Shown: piece by piece, positions 8,916 through 17,272 of the stretch
How the letters are laid out: every line of letters starts with the position of its first letter
Position numbering within the stretch: the stretch's first letter is position 1
DNA from: Prevotella sp. UBA5387
GTDB lineage: Bacteria > Bacteroidota > Bacteroidia > Bacteroidales > Bacteroidaceae
Direction of reading: 5' to 3'
Assembly (NCBI GenBank): GCA_002407775.1
Contig: DHOP01000108.1
Span: forward strand, 56,185-87,319
Length of the DNA: 31,135 nucleotides
Notes under the pieces: generated by a model
The model's database searches: none
What the model was told of the DNA's origin: nothing
What the model saw: the letters and a program-made list of their open reading frames with translations, nothing else
Program-made: the position numbers and the translations under genes

Positions 8916-9938
8916 TTGAAGATAATCAGAACATTTTTGCTTGCAATCATGGCTCTCATGTTCGAGGTGACAGGCTTTGCCAGAGTTGTGGGTGAACAGG
9001 CTACAAAAGTACAGGATAATCGAAAGGTGATATGTGTTGGTGAGACTGTTGTCGATATTCTCTTTCGCGGTGATCAACCCATTAGCGCTACCCCCGGAGG
9101 ATCGGCCTTCAATTCAGCTATATCTTTAGGACGGACTGGCATCCCAACCATCTTTGTAGGAGAAGCTGGTGATGACCGTATCGCAAAACATATATTACGT
9201 TTTATGACCGATAATGGGGTTAACGGAAGCTATGTGCGCAGCTACCCAAACCAAAAGAGCACGGTCTCATTGGCTTATCTGGATGATCATAATGAAGCAG
9301 AGTACTCTTTCTACAATATGCAACCCCAGCAGCGACAACCACTATTGCTTCCTGATATTCAAGCTGATGACATTTTACTGTTTGGCTCGTTCTATGCAGT
9401 AAATCCATCTGTTCACGAAGCGCTAAAGCAGTTGGTTAGTTTAGCACAACAAAAGGGTGCCATCATTTATTATGATGTTAATATCCGTGCTGCACATGCC
9501 AATATGCTACAATTAATGAAACCTAACATCATCGACAATTTTCAGAATGCCGATATCGTGCGTGGTAGTAGGGGTGACCTTCGAACAGTCTTCGATAGCG
9601 ACAATGCTGACAGTCTCTATAATGCACGTATTAATAAACTTTGTCCACGCTTCATCAACACTGGTGGTGCATACCCTGTTAAGGTTTTCAGTGGTAAAAA
9701 GACCTTTACCTATCCAGTGAAGCCTATTCAGCCAGTTAGCACTATTGGGGCGGGTGACAATTTTAATGCAGGAGTTGCATTTGCACTGATCCATTACGGT
9801 ATTACCCGTAGTCAACTTCTCAAAGGACTTTCCGATGAACAGTGGCAAAAAATTATTGACGTGGCACAACAGTTCTCTCAAGATTGCTGTATAAGGTTGG
9901 AAAATTATGTTGGAAGGGATTTCAAACCTGTTCTGTAA
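8916..9938 (+). CDS. PfkB-family sugar kinase with signal-peptide-like N-terminus
   Basis: 340 residues from a TTG start. Residues about 37-335 form a ribokinase/PfkB fold: VICVGETVVDILF, the PGGSAFNSAISLGRTG substrate-binding motif, and GAGDNFNAGVAFAL (about 278-291) carrying the catalytic Asp and anion hole. Fructokinase-like cytoplasmic kinases usually start within a few residues of the first strand. Here KIIRTFLLAIMALMFEVTGFA precedes it and looks like a basic n-region, hydrophobic core and signal-peptidase site. Alternative starts are ATG 8949, ATG 8958 or a GTG at the Val of VICVG, which would give a cytoplasmic enzyme. No upstream ATG exists in frame. A TonB-dependent receptor gene follows 78 bases downstream. 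Confidence 0.85.
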   Translation: MKIIRTFLLAIMALMFEVTGFARVVGEQATKVQDNRKVICVGETVVDILFRGDQPISATPGGSAFNSAISLGRTGIPTIFVGEAGDDRIAKHILRFMTDNGVNGSYVRSYPNQKSTVSLAYLDDHNEAEYSFYNMQPQQRQPLLLPDIQADDILLFGSFYAVNPSVHEALKQLVSLAQQKGAIIYYDVNIRAAHANMLQLMKPNIIDNFQNADIVRGSRGDLRTVFDSDNADSLYNARINKLCPRFINTGGAYPVKVFSGKKTFTYPVKPIQPVSTIGAGDNFNAGVAFALIHYGITRSQLLKGLSDEQWQKIIDVAQQFSQDCCIRLENYVGRDFKPVL

Positions 9939-10016
9939 AATGACCACATCTAGACACTTTTCGCATCAAGGTATCAATAAGTAACTTGTACCGCCTTTTA
10001 TATATCAATAGCTAGT

Positions 10017-11930
10017 ATGAAGACTCCTATAAAGACAAACAGAATAGTATTGCTCACTCTTATCCTTCTGTTAAGCGTGACGGCACACGTAAAGGCAAGC
10101 CCGACGGATGTATTGCCCAGTGACAGCTTTGGTTTGGATGAGGTTGTTGTGACTGGTTCGCGCACACCTGTGGACATACGCCATGCTCCACTTTCAGTGA
10201 CAACACTTGATCGCCGACAAATAGAACAGAGTTTTGAGTCATCATTGTTGCCTTTGCTTAACGAGCACGTACCAGGTGTGTTCGTTACGCAGCGTGGTTT
10301 GATGGGCTATGGCATCAGTACAGGTGCAGCAGGTGGCATTAAGGTTCGTGGCATCGGCGGAAGTCCAACTACAGAAATGATGGTACTGGTAGATGGTGCT
10401 CCACATTATGCCAGTCTGATGGGACATACTGTAGCCGATCTATACCAGAGTATGATGGCAGAACGTGTTGAAGTTGTGCGCGGTCCAGCCTCTGTTCTCT
10501 ATGGCAGTAATGCGATGGGTGGCGTGATAAACATTATTACTCGAAGGGCAAAAATAGAAGAACTGCGTAAGCTAAACCTCGGTAACCAACTCCGATTGCA
10601 GGGCGGTAGCTATAGTTCAATGAATGGCGAATATAATGGAACACAGACCTATGGACCATTCAGTAATATGGTTGGGGTGTCTGCATCATCGTCTGATGGT
10701 CATCGCCCAAATATGCACTTTGAGCAATACTCGCTGATTGATAACATGGTCATACAATTGAGTGCTCATTTCAAGGCAAGAGGAGAAGTGAACCTCACCC
10801 ATTTTCTCTCTAACAATCCGGGGATGGTGACTGCACCGATGTTCGATAACTATATGAACATTCATCGTGGCATAGCATCTGTGGGACTTGACAATCAGTA
10901 TGGCAAGGCAAGTGGTTCGCTGACTTATTACATGGACTGGGGGCATCATCACATTGACGATGGCCATCTCGCTTCAGAGGCAGCACAAATATCCTATTAC
11001 AAGCAACGAGATTTCACAAATGGTCTTAATTTCTTCGAGACCTTTCGTATATTTTCAGGTAATGCCACAACCTTTGGATTTGACTATCAGCATGTATGGG
11101 GTTCGGCATGGACGGAGAACAAGACAGACGGAACACGCAATTATTACGCCGATGGTAGAAAAATGGATGAAGTCGCTGGCTATATTGACGTCAGACAACA
11201 GCTGCAGAAATGGATCACTCTCGATGCCGCCTTGCGCTATAACCACCACTCGGTGGCTGGCAATGAGCTGATACCACAGTTTAGTGTAAATGTTGTGCCA
11301 AAGGAATATACGGTTTTGAAAGCTACTATAAGCAAAGGGTTCCGCAACCCTACACTCCGTGAACTTTATATGTTCCGCCCTGCCAACGATGCACTGAAAG
11401 CCGAACGGCTATGGAACTATGAACTTTCTTGGATGCATAAAGTGAATGCTTTCAACTACAGTATGAACTTGTTTTATATCGATGCCGACAATCTGATTCA
11501 AACAGAATTTATCAATGGAAAGATTCTGAATGTGAACAGTGGAAAGCTCTACAATTGGGGCTATGAGGCTATGGCAGCATACAACGTCAGCAATAACTTA
11601 GAATTTAATGCTAATTACAGTTACTTGCATACCTCAAAGGAAGTGACGGCGGCGCCACGCCATAAATTGTATGTTGGTGGTGATTGGCACTCCGGTATTT
11701 GGCGAATTTCTACAAGTATGCAATGGATAGGTCATCTGCTTACATCAACATCTCCAAGTGGTGATGTGCAGAACTATGTGTTGTGGAACTTCTCATCAAA
11801 CTGTCAGGCTACTCGTTATCTTAACATCTTTGCGAAGGGTGAGAACTTGTTGGCTCAGAAATATGAGACTTATCAGGGATTTACAATGCCACGTGCCACG
11901 GTGATGGCAGGTGTTGATATAAGATTTTGA
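10017..11930 (+). CDS. TonB-dependent outer-membrane receptor
   Basis: 637 residues. A signal peptide (about 1-27, ending HVKA-S) is followed by a TonB-box-like DEVVVTGSR, a plug domain (VRGIGG, VLVDGAPHY, VEVVRGPASVLYGSNAMGGVINIITRR, about 50-185) and a beta-barrel ending in the aromatic terminus GVDIRF. The YGSNAMGGVINI block is typical of BtuB/siderophore-type receptors, not SusC proteins, and no SusD gene is nearby. The ligand cannot be read from sequence. It sits between a sugar kinase and a DUF362 lipoprotein on the same strand, 27 bases before the latter, suggesting a shared transcript. Confidence 0.93.
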   Translation: MKTPIKTNRIVLLTLILLLSVTAHVKASPTDVLPSDSFGLDEVVVTGSRTPVDIRHAPLSVTTLDRRQIEQSFESSLLPLLNEHVPGVFVTQRGLMGYGISTGAAGGIKVRGIGGSPTTEMMVLVDGAPHYASLMGHTVADLYQSMMAERVEVVRGPASVLYGSNAMGGVINIITRRAKIEELRKLNLGNQLRLQGGSYSSMNGEYNGTQTYGPFSNMVGVSASSSDGHRPNMHFEQYSLIDNMVIQLSAHFKARGEVNLTHFLSNNPGMVTAPMFDNYMNIHRGIASVGLDNQYGKASGSLTYYMDWGHHHIDDGHLASEAAQISYYKQRDFTNGLNFFETFRIFSGNATTFGFDYQHVWGSAWTENKTDGTRNYYADGRKMDEVAGYIDVRQQLQKWITLDAALRYNHHSVAGNELIPQFSVNVVPKEYTVLKATISKGFRNPTLRELYMFRPANDALKAERLWNYELSWMHKVNAFNYSMNLFYIDADNLIQTEFINGKILNVNSGKLYNWGYEAMAAYNVSNNLEFNANYSYLHTSKEVTAAPRHKLYVGGDWHSGIWRISTSMQWIGHLLTSTSPSGDVQNYVLWNFSSNCQATRYLNIFAKGENLLAQKYETYQGFTMPRATVMAGVDIRF

Positions 11931-11957
11931 AATAAATATCATTAATAATAGAGGATT

Positions 11958-12950
11958 ATGAAGAAAAGTTTTTTAATGTCATTGGTTGTTGTAGCATTTA
12001 GCTTGACAACTGCGTGTGCACAAAAGCAATCGAATGATGCACAGGTGCAGAATGAGCAACAGGAGAAGACAAAGGTCTATTTTGTGGAGGATATCACGCC
12101 TGAGAGTCTCATCAAGGTATATGAGGCTCTAGGTCGTTCGGCAACAGGAAAGGTAGCCGTCAAAATATCAACAGGCGAGCAGGGTGGTAACAACTATCTG
12201 AAGCCCGAATTGATTGGTGATTTCGTAAAGAAAGTAAATGGCATTCTCGTTGAGTGTAACACTGCTTATGGTGGGTCACGTCAAGAAACGGACAAGCATC
12301 GTCAAACTATTGCTAACCACGGTTTTGACAAGATTTCTAAAGTCGATATCATGGATGAGAATGGAGAAGTGAGTATTCCGGTTCCTTCAGGGTCACATTT
12401 GTTGAAAAAAGACATTGTGGGGAAGAATCTACTTAACTACGACTTCATGGTTGTTCTTTCTCACTTCAAGGGACATGCCATGGGCGGTTTCGGTGGTGCT
12501 TTGAAGAATCTCTCTATTGGATGCGCTAGCACGAATGGTAAGGCTTACATTCATACTGGCGGAAAGGACGAACAGTTGAATAGTGAGTCCTGGTCTAAGC
12601 ATCTTGCTGGGACTGACGAATTTAAAGATGCTATGGCTGAGGCTGCAGGCGCTGTTGTTAAGCATTTTGGCGATAAAATACTTTACATAAACGTCATCAA
12701 CAACTTAAGTGTTGATTGTGATTGCGACTCTCATCCAGCAGAACCGAAGATGAAGAATGTCGGTATTGTTGCCAGTCTCGATCCTGTAGCCCTCGATCAG
12801 GCATGTGTCGACATGGTCTTCAACTCCAATGATCCAGGAAATCGCGATCTCGTGGAGCGTATCGTAAGCCGCCACGGCACGCGCATCCTTTATTGGGCGC
12901 AGAAGATTAATGTTGGTTCGCGTGATTATGAATTGGAACACGTAAAATAA
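11958..12950 (+). CDS. DUF362-domain lipoprotein
   Basis: 330 residues. MKKSFLMSLVVVAFSLTTAC is a signal peptide with a lipobox-like LTTAC, so it is probably a membrane-anchored lipoprotein acylated at about Cys20. The rest is one DUF362 domain: VAVKISTGEQGGNNYL, NTAYGGSR, SHFKGHAMGGFGGALKNL and a VDCDCDSHPAEP cysteine/histidine cluster (about 252-263), ending in DPVALDQACVDM. DUF362 proteins are often called putative Fe-S proteins; the short Cys-x-Cys motif could bind metal, but no role is proven. GAGG precedes the ATG at a suitable distance. Last gene of the kinase/receptor group, closed by a strong terminator. Confidence 0.92.
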   Translation: MKKSFLMSLVVVAFSLTTACAQKQSNDAQVQNEQQEKTKVYFVEDITPESLIKVYEALGRSATGKVAVKISTGEQGGNNYLKPELIGDFVKKVNGILVECNTAYGGSRQETDKHRQTIANHGFDKISKVDIMDENGEVSIPVPSGSHLLKKDIVGKNLLNYDFMVVLSHFKGHAMGGFGGALKNLSIGCASTNGKAYIHTGGKDEQLNSESWSKHLAGTDEFKDAMAEAAGAVVKHFGDKILYINVINNLSVDCDCDSHPAEPKMKNVGIVASLDPVALDQACVDMVFNSNDPGNRDLVERIVSRHGTRILYWAQKINVGSRDYELEHVK

Positions 12951-12971
12951 TCAGACAAGTAAAAACAAAAT

Positions 12972-13006
12972 AAGAGAGTGTGTCAAAAATTGACACACTC
13001 TCTTTT
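12972..13006. terminator. Bidirectional terminator
   Basis: Perfect 15-base inverted repeat (12972-12986 and 12990-13004) with an AAA loop, a T-run on the plus-strand side and an A-run on the other. It separates the DUF362 gene from the convergent flavoprotein gene and should work both ways. Confidence 0.9.
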
Positions 13007-13061
13007 ATATAAAATAAAACGATGCTTATTCATACATCACATGGTGATTTTGCATAGAGCT

Positions 13062-14387
13062 CTAATCATCTGAAACTTGTTTTTGAGACAGTTTCGCTGC
13101 TTCCTCGCCCGCCACTCGCCCCGTGGTCCAAGCTGCTTGGAGGTTGAAACCGCCTGTGACGGCATCGATGTCAAGTAGTTCGCCCGCAAAGAAGAGGCCG
13201 GGCAAATGTTTGCTTTCTAAGGTGTTCGGTTTTATACCGCTCATTGACACACCGCCACAGGTAACGAATTCATCTTTGAATTTACCTTTACCCACTATTT
13301 GATGGGTGTCGTTGGTGAGTGTTTCGCTAAGTCGATTGAGTTGCTTACGTCCTAATTCGCACCATGGTTTGTCTAATGTTAGCCCTGCGCGCAATAGTAA
13401 ATAGTGCCATAATCGTGAGCTGACAGATGTAGGCCAAGTGTTGGCCATCAGTTTCTTGGGGTGTTGTCGTTGCATATCGATTAGCGTTTGGCTTACGGAT
13501 AGCGCATTCTCTCCACCCATCCAATTGATAGAAATAGGCATGCAGTATCGTGCTTCGTACAGCTCACGAGCAGCATAGGATGAAAGTTTGAGTGTAGCGG
13601 GTCCACTCAGCCCCCAGTGGGTAATCAACAAGGGGCCATGACTACGCAACTTTGTACCTGGAATAGAAAGTGACGCCTCGACCACCGTCCCCATTAGAGC
13701 AGTTAGATTGGGGTCGGAAATACAGAGGGTGAAAAGCGAAGGCACAGGTTGTGTAATAGGTTGTCCCATTCGTTCGAGGAAATCGAATTGCCCTATGTGT
13801 GGCTGACCGCCCATGGTTAGAATGACAAAGTCTGCCCTGCATGGATCTCTGTCTTTAAATGAAAGGACAAAACCATGGGGAATCGCAGTGTTTTCTATCA
13901 AGTCATCTTTTATTGAGGATAGCTCATAAGCACTCTCTTGGCTAATTGTGGACTTATGAATGTTGTCATAAGCTATTCCTGTGAGCGTCCTCTGAGTCTT
14001 GATTTCCACGCCAAGACGTTGGGCAGTCTGCACGAGGGCATTGATGATGACCAGCGAATCTTGCGCCTTAGGAAAAACACACTGGTCTTCTTGCACTATT
14101 AGAGGCACGCCATGCTCCTCAAACCATTGGTAGGTGTCACGATAATCAAACCTGTTGAAGAGCCGCTGCATTAACTTGGAACCACGAGGATATGCAGTCT
14201 TGAGATCCGCTATCTCCTGAAACGAGTTAGTAAGGTTACATCGCCCGCCCCCTGAAATACTCACCTTGGCCAATACATGAGAGCCACGTTCGTATATGAC
14301 AACGCGAGCATTGGGATTTGTTTCTTTGGTTGCGATAGCGGCAAAAAAACCTGCTGCACCGCCACCGACGATTGCTATGGTGGACAT
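13062..14387 (-). CDS. BaiN/HI0933-family flavoprotein oxidoreductase
   Basis: 441 residues. The N-terminal Rossmann motif IVGGGAAGFFAAI binds FAD. It is followed by the family signature SISGGGRCNLTN (about 47-58) and the C-terminal GGVSMSGIKPNTLESK and LPGLFFAGELLDIDAVTGGFNLQAAWTTGRVAGE (about 390-430). HI0933-like proteins, called aminoacetone oxidase family or BaiN, are soluble FAD-dependent enzymes of mostly unknown substrate; the bile-acid role of BaiN should not be assumed. Transcribed alone from a promoter about 160 bases upstream. Confidence 0.92.
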   Translation of the reverse strand: MSTIAIVGGGAAGFFAAIATKETNPNARVVIYERGSHVLAKVSISGGGRCNLTNSFQEIADLKTAYPRGSKLMQRLFNRFDYRDTYQWFEEHGVPLIVQEDQCVFPKAQDSLVIINALVQTAQRLGVEIKTQRTLTGIAYDNIHKSTISQESAYELSSIKDDLIENTAIPHGFVLSFKDRDPCRADFVILTMGGQPHIGQFDFLERMGQPITQPVPSLFTLCISDPNLTALMGTVVEASLSIPGTKLRSHGPLLITHWGLSGPATLKLSSYAARELYEARYCMPISINWMGGENALSVSQTLIDMQRQHPKKLMANTWPTSVSSRLWHYLLLRAGLTLDKPWCELGRKQLNRLSETLTNDTHQIVGKGKFKDEFVTCGGVSMSGIKPNTLESKHLPGLFFAGELLDIDAVTGGFNLQAAWTTGRVAGEEAAKLSQKQVSDD

Positions 14388-14549
14388 TTTAATAATGATG
14401 TAATGTGTAGAAAATCCTAAAAGGATAGTATTCGTATATTTGCGATTTAATAGCTAATCAGTTTGCGTACATCTATTCAAATAGATTTCTATTGTAATAG
14501 TTAGATGCGGAAATCTGTTCATATGACGAATGATGTTGTTACTTCTATG

Positions 14550-14580
14550 CAAAAATATATATAAAATCTTTACAAGACAA
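14550..14580 (-). promoter_or_regulatory. Promoter of the flavoprotein gene
   Basis: On the minus strand TTG (14578-14580), a 20-base spacer, then TATTTTTG (14550-14557). Transcription would start near 14543, leaving a leader of about 155 nt before the ATG at 14387. Confidence 0.55.
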
Positions 14581-14633
14581 GTCGTTTATCTATTTTGTGC
14601 TATGATTTCTATCATCATCCAGGAATTTAAAAG

Positions 14634-14681
14634 ACAATTGGACATCTATGTAAGTTGATAACTACATGGATGTCCAATTGT
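14634..14681 (-). terminator. ssrA terminator hairpin
   Basis: 19-base arms (14634-14652 and 14663-14681) with one mismatch that can be a wobble pair, and a 10-base loop. On the minus strand the arm is followed by CTTTTAAATT, 38 bases past the tmRNA 3' end. Confidence 0.75.
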
Positions 14682-14718
14682 AAAAGCGACAAGTAAAACA
14701 CACTTGATCTTGCGCAAA

Positions 14719-15117
14719 TGGTGGAGCTGGAGGGATTCGAACCCTCGTCCAAACAGGGAAATCATACGCTTTCTACACGCTTATTCCAGCCTTTGGTTTT
14801 CGAGTGTCGGCAAGACCTGGACCACCAACCTACACCTTAGCCTCTAAATTTCACCCATGCAGCGAGGCCTACAAGGGCTATTCCCGATTTTTCTGCACCG
14901 CTAAATCCTCAGATTCGGAACAACATCCTTGGAGCGATGTCTCGTCCCATCACCTAGTAACGGGATTGAGCCAGTAATCTACTGAACTTCGATTAGGCAG
15001 CGAGAGCGTAATTGTTTTCGCCAATTAAATTTGTGTTCACTCAGATTTAGGAGCTAGCCAACGAGGCTCCGCGTGCTTACATACCATCTCATCCTGCTGT
15101 CAAATCCAGTCAACCCC
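14719..15117 (-). ncRNA. ssrA: tmRNA (ssrA)
   Basis: 399-nt one-piece tmRNA. The 5' acceptor strand GGGGTTG (15111-15117) pairs with CAGCTCC before an encoded ACCA at 14719. The T arm has TTCGAAT. The tag reading frame (14993-15022) encodes GENNYALAA and then TAA, the usual Bacteroidetes type of tag. It rescues stalled ribosomes with SmpB and marks nascent chains for proteolysis; smpB is not in this window. A strong promoter lies about 115 bases upstream of the mature 5' end, so a leader must be removed, probably by RNase P. Confidence 0.97.
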
Positions 15118-15135
15118 AGTTTTCTCAGGTCGCCG

Positions 15136-15201
15136 TTAAGCAACAATTTTGAGACCGCAACCGCCAGAAGTCAAACCCTTGAGCAATCGCTTTTGCATCA
15201 T
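15136..15201 (-). CDS. Possible 21-codon leader ORF in the ssrA precursor
   Basis: Lies between the ssrA promoter and the mature tmRNA 5' end. It reads MMQKRLLKGLTSGGCGLKIVA and then TAA. GGAAG (complement of 15210-15214) is 8 bases before the first ATG, a usable Shine-Dalgarno site in a window with few of them. The peptide is basic (+4) and short. No family is recognised, and it may be chance reading of a processed RNA leader. Confidence 0.3.
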   Translation of the reverse strand: MMQKRLLKGLTSGGCGLKIVA

Positions 15202-15232
15202 CAAGTCATCTTCCAATAGCGGATTTGGACTG

Positions 15233-15263
15233 CAAATATACTTATTTATAGCAATCTTTCAAA
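15233..15263 (-). promoter_or_regulatory. Promoter of ssrA
   Basis: On the minus strand TTTG (15260-15263), a 19-base spacer, then TATATTTG (15233-15240): a full consensus match. The start of transcription is expected near 15226, about 110 bases before the mature tmRNA. Confidence 0.8.
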
Positions 15264-15417
15264 ACATTTGGAATCTTTTTTAAAAATAATTGGGTTTATC
15301 CGACATTTTGTGTGATTGTTTATAACATTCGTGTTTACAGGGGCGAAGCTCCTGAATATTAATAACTAGTTACAATCGACCGCTATGCGTGAGAGTGTGC
15401 CTGTCTTGCATCCTCCT

Positions 15418-16752
15418 TTACTTCATCTCTCTGAAAACGGTGAACATAATGGGAATGGTGATACTAACGGCACAGAGGTCACTTATAGCCTGGCACATTT
15501 CAACGCCAAGCAAACCGAAATAACGGGGAAGAATAATGATGAGGGGAATAAAGAATAATCCACTTCGAGACGCGGCAAGAATGTTGGCACGCATCGTCTT
15601 GCGGACGGTTTGGGTGAACATATTGCTGATCATGAGTAATCCTCCGAAGGGTAGAGTACAGAGTTGCCAGCGTAAAGCCACCGTTCCGACGGCGATTACG
15701 GCTGGATCATGGCGGAAAATGCCGATGATTCCACCCGAGAAAATCCACCCGGTGATGCTACAAACTAAGAGAAATGCGGTAGTAACTTTGATTGAAAACC
15801 AATATCCGCTTTTCACGCGATCATAAAGATGGGCACCATAATTGAATCCACAGAATGGTTGGAAACCCTGACCGAAGCCAATTACCATGGCCATGAGGAA
15901 CATGGTCAAACGGTTGACAATGGTCATTCCCGCAATTGCGGCATCACCGTAAGGGCCTGCTCCCACATTGAGCATGATGGTAGCGAGGCTCGATAGGCCT
16001 TGTCGAGAGAGAGAAGGAGTACCACCAGCAAGAATCTCTTTAATGTAAACGTTTGAAAAAGAAATATTTCTAAAATGAAGACGAAGACTTCCGCCTTTCT
16101 TGGTCATCTGATAAAGAATGAAGAAACTGGTTGCTTGTCCAATGACGGTAGAGATTCCTGCACCCGTGATGCCCAAATGAAATACAAAAATGAGAATAGG
16201 TGCAAGAATAACATTAAGGATGGTTCCTGATACGATACCCCACATGGCATAAGAAGCATTGCCCTGAAAACGCATTTGATTGTTCATCGTCAGACTTCCC
16301 GTAACAAACGGCGCGCCCAACAAGATGACTCCCAAATATCGTTCGGTGTATGGTAAGATGGTTGGCGTGCTACCCAATAATAAAGATATTCGAGTGAGCA
16401 AGGATTCGCCGACAATAAGAATGACAAAGCCTCCCATTATGGCATAAAAGAATCCTGTAGACGCCATCTTCTCAGCATTTGCATGCCGTTGAGCACCGAG
16501 TTCTCGAGAAATATAGTTACCTGACCCATTTCCAAAAAAGAAACTTACGGCCTGAATGATGAACATGACGGAGAAAACGATTCCTACGGCCGCGGTTGCC
16601 TGTGTGTTGATGAGTCCGACATAGAATGTGTCGGCAATGTTGTAGAGACTCGTCACCATCATACTGATAATGGTTGGACCGGCCATCGTCCCGATGACGC
16701 GGTGTATGGGACCTTGTGTAAGGAATGTATAGTTATCTTCGCTTCTTTTCAT
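15418..16752 (-). CDS. MATE-family multidrug/Na+ efflux transporter
   Basis: 444 residues with about 12 membrane segments. MATE features include GPIHRVIGTMAGPTIISMM and YNIADTFYVG at the N-terminus (membrane segment 1), GNGSGNYISRELGAQ (about 74-88) and the second-half repeat GFGQGFQPFCGFNYGA (about 293-308). MATE proteins export cationic drugs or metabolites with Na+ or H+. The subgroup and substrate are not apparent. Monocistronic; it lies downstream of a transposase remnant on the same strand. Confidence 0.93.
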   Translation of the reverse strand: MKRSEDNYTFLTQGPIHRVIGTMAGPTIISMMVTSLYNIADTFYVGLINTQATAAVGIVFSVMFIIQAVSFFFGNGSGNYISRELGAQRHANAEKMASTGFFYAIMGGFVILIVGESLLTRISLLLGSTPTILPYTERYLGVILLGAPFVTGSLTMNNQMRFQGNASYAMWGIVSGTILNVILAPILIFVFHLGITGAGISTVIGQATSFFILYQMTKKGGSLRLHFRNISFSNVYIKEILAGGTPSLSRQGLSSLATIMLNVGAGPYGDAAIAGMTIVNRLTMFLMAMVIGFGQGFQPFCGFNYGAHLYDRVKSGYWFSIKVTTAFLLVCSITGWIFSGGIIGIFRHDPAVIAVGTVALRWQLCTLPFGGLLMISNMFTQTVRKTMRANILAASRSGLFFIPLIIILPRYFGLLGVEMCQAISDLCAVSITIPIMFTVFREMK

Positions 16753-16795
16753 CTTCTTGTTTTCCTTGAATTTGTTATCCTGCTTAAAACGTATG

Positions 16796-16803
16796 CAAAG
16801 TTA
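16796..16803 (-). promoter_or_regulatory. Possible -7 box of the MATE gene
   Basis: Minus-strand TAACTTTG matches TAnnTTTG 43 bases upstream of the ATG. No -33 box is seen at the expected distance. Confidence 0.35.
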
Positions 16804-16883
16804 CAAGTTTTCTATAAATTCGGGTAGGGGAAAGGGTAATTACTTCTCTGTCACAAACCTATTGTTTGTGAAAATCAATGCGT

Positions 16884-17108
16884 TTAGTCCCATAATTGGA
16901 GGATTACATGTTTACCTACTATGGGAAGTCCTAGAAAGTCCCTGTGACGGTAACCGTTCCTGACTATATGACACTTACCACAGCGGGGACAACATATTTC
17001 ACGATGTTTATGCTCCTCATGTAAAACAATTCCATTATTTTTGTACTCTTCTTTAGTGCATATAAGACCACAAAGACCCCAGACCATATATAGAAAACTT
17101 CTGTTCAT
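16884..17108 (-). pseudogene. ISL3-family transposase, N-terminal fragment
   Basis: 74 codons starting MNRSFLYMVWGL, then a zinc-finger motif CCPRCGKCHIVRNGYRHRDF and LPIVGKHVILQL, ending in a stop. This is the N-terminal zinc-ribbon part of ISL3-type transposases, which run to about 400 residues. The DDE catalytic core is missing and nothing in the following bases continues it, so only a remnant of an insertion remains. A -7-like box TATATTTG (17134-17141, minus) lies upstream. Inverted repeats of the element were not identified. Confidence 0.8.
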
Positions 17109-17260
17109 TGCTGTATGTTTGTTGTTGCAAATACAAATATAAGCAATGTTCGGTGGTATTCTTTTATATCTCCATCACACAAAATATCGGAGGAACCAAT
17201 AATTGGCTAAGATACTTTCAAAAATGGGAACATATGATTCCGATAATCGAAATAAACGAG

Positions 17261-17268
17261 TATCTTTG
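17261..17268 (+). promoter_or_regulatory. -7 promoter box directly before the ThiD/AraC gene
   Basis: TATCTTTG matches TAnnTTTG and ends only four bases before the ATG at 17273. If used, transcription would start at or next to the A of ATG, giving a leaderless mRNA. No good -33 box is seen. Confidence 0.5.
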
Positions 17269-17272
17269 CAAT

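Larger units (their letters stand above)
14388..14718. other. Intergenic region between flavoprotein gene and ssrA
   Basis: Holds the flavoprotein promoter (14550-14580, minus) and the ssrA terminator hairpin (14634-14681). A plus-strand TATATTTG at 14435-14442 resembles a -7 box, and a 19-codon ATG frame (14505-14564) follows it, but it has no ribosome-binding site and no recognisable sequence. I do not call it a gene. Confidence 0.6.

Noticed and set aside
14505..14564. 19-codon plus-strand frame after a TATATTTG
   Set aside because: No ribosome-binding site and no recognisable product; likely chance.
15338..15354. CAGGGGC-GAA-GCTCCTG hairpin after the MATE gene
   Set aside because: Seven base pairs but no T-run, so not called a terminator.
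16851..16871. TCACAAAC/GTTTGTGA hairpin near the transposase remnant
   Set aside because: Perfect 8-base arms but no T-run on either strand and no link to an IS end could be shown.
17108..17272. 55-codon N-terminal extension of the ThiD/AraC gene
   Set aside because: No homology, Cys/Tyr-rich noise that crosses the -7 box; the ThiD fold starts at 17273.
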